In this document: piece after piece, positions 61,751 through 64,000 of the stretch
How positions within the stretch are numbered: the first letter of the stretch is position 1
Layout: each line of letters opens with the position of its first letter
Origin: Bigelowiella natans CCMP2755
Lineage: Eukaryota > Cercozoa > Chlorarachniophyceae
Assembly (NCBI GenBank): GCA_000320545.1
Contig: ADNK01001639.1
Location: 1 to 64,000, forward strand
Reading direction: 5' to 3'
Length of the DNA: 64,000 nt
Notes under the pieces: generated by a model
What the model saw: only the letters and a program-made list of their open reading frames with translations
Told to the model about the DNA's origin: nothing
Databases searched by the model: none
Translations under genes and position numbers: made by a program

Positions 61751-62500
61751 AACGTTGATTGGGTCTGACACAAAAGCACGAATTCTATGCGCGCACCATA
61801 CTCATTTCCACACATACGAAGACACTTTGAATGTAGTGGAATTGAGTTTTACATTCTTCGTATTAGGGCGTTCACTTCGTCTGCAAAGGATTTCTTCAAC
61901 TCTTCGCATCCAGGCTTCGAGCCGGTTTGTCCACTATCTGCTGGAGATACGATACTACGATGCAACTGCACTAATACTCCAGGACGCGCGTGAATTGCGA
62001 TTTTTTAATGGTCTCAGCGCCAAATTATTGCTGATAATTCGGCTGCCCGCCTTTATAAGATGGAAAAAATATTAGTTATGATGTTAGTGTACTTGCCTCT
62101 TATCTGCCCAAAACTCAGGAGGATCACCCACTAGACCGTAGTCTTCCGATCAAGCCTCAATACACGGCACCGCACTTGTGAGTTTTGTAACATGCGACAT
62201 GGGGAGAGTGGAGGAGAGTTGGGGGACATTTGTACTACAAGTAGCGTATGATATATAATAACGGTGAATGTATGTACCTGTCCTTCAGCCATCAGATGAA
62301 GCCATACCCAGGAAAACTGACCAACACTTCGCTTGTTACTTCGCACAAATATTCGGTAGAAGTTTGTGTCATATAGCATTTACATGTTTCTCGTCCTTAG
62401 ATATTTGATATCCCGATTATGTTCAATAACATACAACCATCAATGACTTTTGTGGCATCATTTCCCTTTGTCTCCCAGCATTTTGACTATGTCAAGATAG
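58800..62500 (+). CDS. EF-hand pair protein, possibly ciliary
   Basis: Sixteen exons: 58800-58904, 58975-59016, 59095-59155, 59260-59316, 59579-59612, 59794-59857, 60041-60106, 60374-60430, 60568-60628, 60855-60924, 61068-61134, 61300-61393, 61580-61665, 61867-61924, 62119-62177 and 62479-62500 (TAG). All joins agree in phase except 60106 to 60374, where a short exon is probably missing. The protein is about 330 residues. Residues about 28-75 hold two EF-hands in tandem: loop DLDGDGAVSQRD, made across an intron, and loop DKDQDGILNRKE. The rest is polar, with motifs such as YHPVEIPDRNPYATTNQLMN, YRERLKHIAAKEGVDF and IPHSLNYEGMPQ, resembling the look of flagellar matrix proteins, though I cannot name a family. 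The ATG at 58800 follows an in-frame TAG; a second in-frame ATG at 58842 is possible. The last exon is only 22 bases. Confidence 0.75.
61674..61745. repeat. (AC)n then (AT)n microsatellite
   Basis: About 18 AC units followed by about 18 AT units in an intron of the EF-hand gene. Confidence 0.9.
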
Positions 62501-63600
62501 GACGCCAGCTCGATACAGCTCTTCAAACACAATCTATTCCCCCTCTAGCGGAAATGACACAACAATAGTGAACAACAATGAAACATACGAATCATTGTGT
62601 GAGCCGTAGACAAAATGGAATCAGTTTGTTCGAGATTGAATAGATGCTCCTGTTTTGACCACTGATGATGTGATTTCCACTGTCTAGCCTCATGCAATTC
62701 CACGTCAAATTGACATGCAGCTTGTCCGTCACTCGAATTTGAGTTGCGACATTTGGCATCACAAATTGTTTGCACGTCTTTCATGCTGCGCTGCATCCAA
62801 TTTGTGCAACTTTTACACATCGTTTCATGCAGTCCAGGCATTGAGCACTTTGAGAAGCACGCAAGCCAACACAGCACCAGAGCACATCTGGCTTTGATCA
62901 TCGCTCATTGTGTTCACACGTTGTGTGGCTATGCCTAGCTAGCTAGGGCGCGACCTGATGATAGACACAGCAATGCACTACACACATTGCATGTGTTGTC
63001 AATGGACACAGCAATGCACAGCACCATGCACATTGTGTGCATTGTGCATTGCATGTCCATCATCCTGCAGTGCTTGCGCTAGTGCGGACAAGTGACACGC
63101 TGTTGGCGCACAAAGCTGATCGATTGATGCTTGGTGTGGGACTCATTCGCACACTCGCGTGTGATGCATCAGACCGACATCACACGTGCTAGCGAGTGGC
63201 ACTCACATCTGCCAGTCTGGCCGTGCCAGCGTCTAGAGCGTGTCTTCAAGTGAAGCATGACGCACAATGAACAGTCCCCAAGAAAGCTTGCACACTGCTG
63301 CTAGAGTGTGTGGTGTGCCAGTTCCAATGTCTCAAGCGCCTGCAAATGATCAAACGTGCACGTGCACGTGTGCACACACGCACGCACACAAGCTGGCATG
63401 ACGCACCACGCTGGCACGCCACGCACACCTGCACCACTGTGGACGTGGTGTGCCAGCGAAAGAGTGAATCGAACGATGAACAATGAACAACGATTGAATC
63501 CCTGATTGATTGAAAAAGGAAAGAAAGAAAGTTGGAAACAATGAAACAATGATGATGATGAACTGCATTCCCAAAGTGTTGCAAGACATGAAAAAAGAAG
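62501..63600. other. intergenic spacer rich in short palindromes
   Basis: Dense TGCA, GTGCAC and CTAGCTAG words. GACACAGCAATGCAC occurs twice, about 38 bases apart (62.97-63.02 kb). Long frames on the minus strand (63246-63828) overlap each other in two registers and have no domain, so they look like composition effects. Confidence 0.6.
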
Positions 63601-64000
63601 CGTTTGTCCATGGACCCAGTTGAAAGGATCCTCCTCCAGGCACGTGCGACGAGCGATGCGCTCGCGAAGAGCTCGATTCTCATCTGTTTTGTGGTTGATT
63701 CCGATGCCATTTCCATGTCGCAGATATATTTTCCCATGCATCCCCTTGTCATTTCTCCTTGTCGTTTGGGCAATTGTGGGCCGATGTTCTGCGGGTTTTG
63801 AGGCAGCAACGTTCAGTTGTCGCTGCACTAGAAGATTCTGCCCCCCGCCCTGCCCATCCTTGAGGCTCTCGCCAAGATATACGCCTCCATGCTCGTTCCC
63901 CTCTCGTAAGATTAGGCAAAAATAAGCACCCGAGTAGTTGGGATGTTCGTAAGCAACAAGGCACGATCGCTCGGTTCACGGCTCCTTGGAAGCGAGGGGC
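63601..64000. other. right edge, nothing assigned
   Basis: A + strand frame from 63604 (MSMDPVERILLQARATSDAL) may be the start of a gene continuing off the window, but no splice site or domain supports it. Confidence 0.25.

Noticed and set aside
62401-62568. Longer last exon for the EF-hand gene (IFDIPIMFNNIQPSMTF...)
   Set aside because: It does not fit the phase left by the strong donor at 62177; the acceptor at 62478, behind an excellent pyrimidine tract, does.
63246-63828. Two long overlapping minus-strand frames at the right end
   Set aside because: They overlap in different registers across palindrome-rich spacer DNA and contain no domain.
1-64000. CRISPR arrays, transposase, reverse transcriptase or viral genes
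   Set aside because: None seen: direct repeats here are microsatellites or tandem duplications, and no frame carries the relevant motifs.

Overview
The window is nuclear DNA of a microbial eukaryote, and most likely of a plastid-bearing alga. Genes are cut into many short exons with GT..AG introns. One tRNA gene has a eukaryotic internal-promoter layout. One gene (56.6-57.6 kb) encodes a RimP-like ribosome maturation factor behind a long N-terminal extension, as expected for an imported organelle protein. The lineage cannot be fixed from sequence alone; a stramenopile-like alga is a guess. Introns are packed with microsatellites (AC, GA, AT, GAT, CAC, TTG and poly-C tracts), so most of the long low-complexity ORFs are intron shadows. 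I rebuilt genes by chaining exons whose splice sites and reading phases agree. Exon coordinates given in the evidence fields are hand-derived and may be off by a base or two where marked 'about'.

Layout. 0-2.2 kb: 3' part of an unrecognised gene (+). 3.5-7.2 kb: unrecognised basic protein (+). 9.0-11.5 kb: Tudor-like/UBA protein (-). 12.0-12.5 kb: 92-residue orphan (+). 12.9-15.1 kb: TerD-like protein (+). 15.5-18.3 kb: C2 protein with a PDZ domain inside it (+). 20.3-22.7 kb: ankyrin/EF-hand protein (+). 25.3-26.5 kb: four-helix membrane protein (+). 28.0-32.7 kb: major facilitator transporter (+). 33.8-37.0 kb: two BTB paralogues head to head. 38.3-50.0 kb: large membrane-anchored NHL-repeat protein with a coiled-coil tail (-). 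50.5-54.1 kb: CMGC-like protein kinase (+), divergent from the NHL gene. 54.6-55.7 kb: U2AF-homology-motif protein (+). 56.6-57.6 kb: RimP-like (-). 58.0 kb: tRNA-Val(CAC). 58.8-62.5 kb: EF-hand protein (+).

Two genome-scale patterns stand out. First, spacers between genes look unlike introns: they nearly lack microsatellites, are rich in short palindromes (TGCA, CATG, GCTAGC), and share an exact 12-mer, CTGGCTAGCTGG, present five times in four spacers. Second, several neighbouring genes encode calcium-linked folds (TerD, C2, EF-hand), and two of them have unusual domain layouts. The most striking is a PDZ domain sitting inside a C2 domain and carried by exons that both start and end in phase 0.
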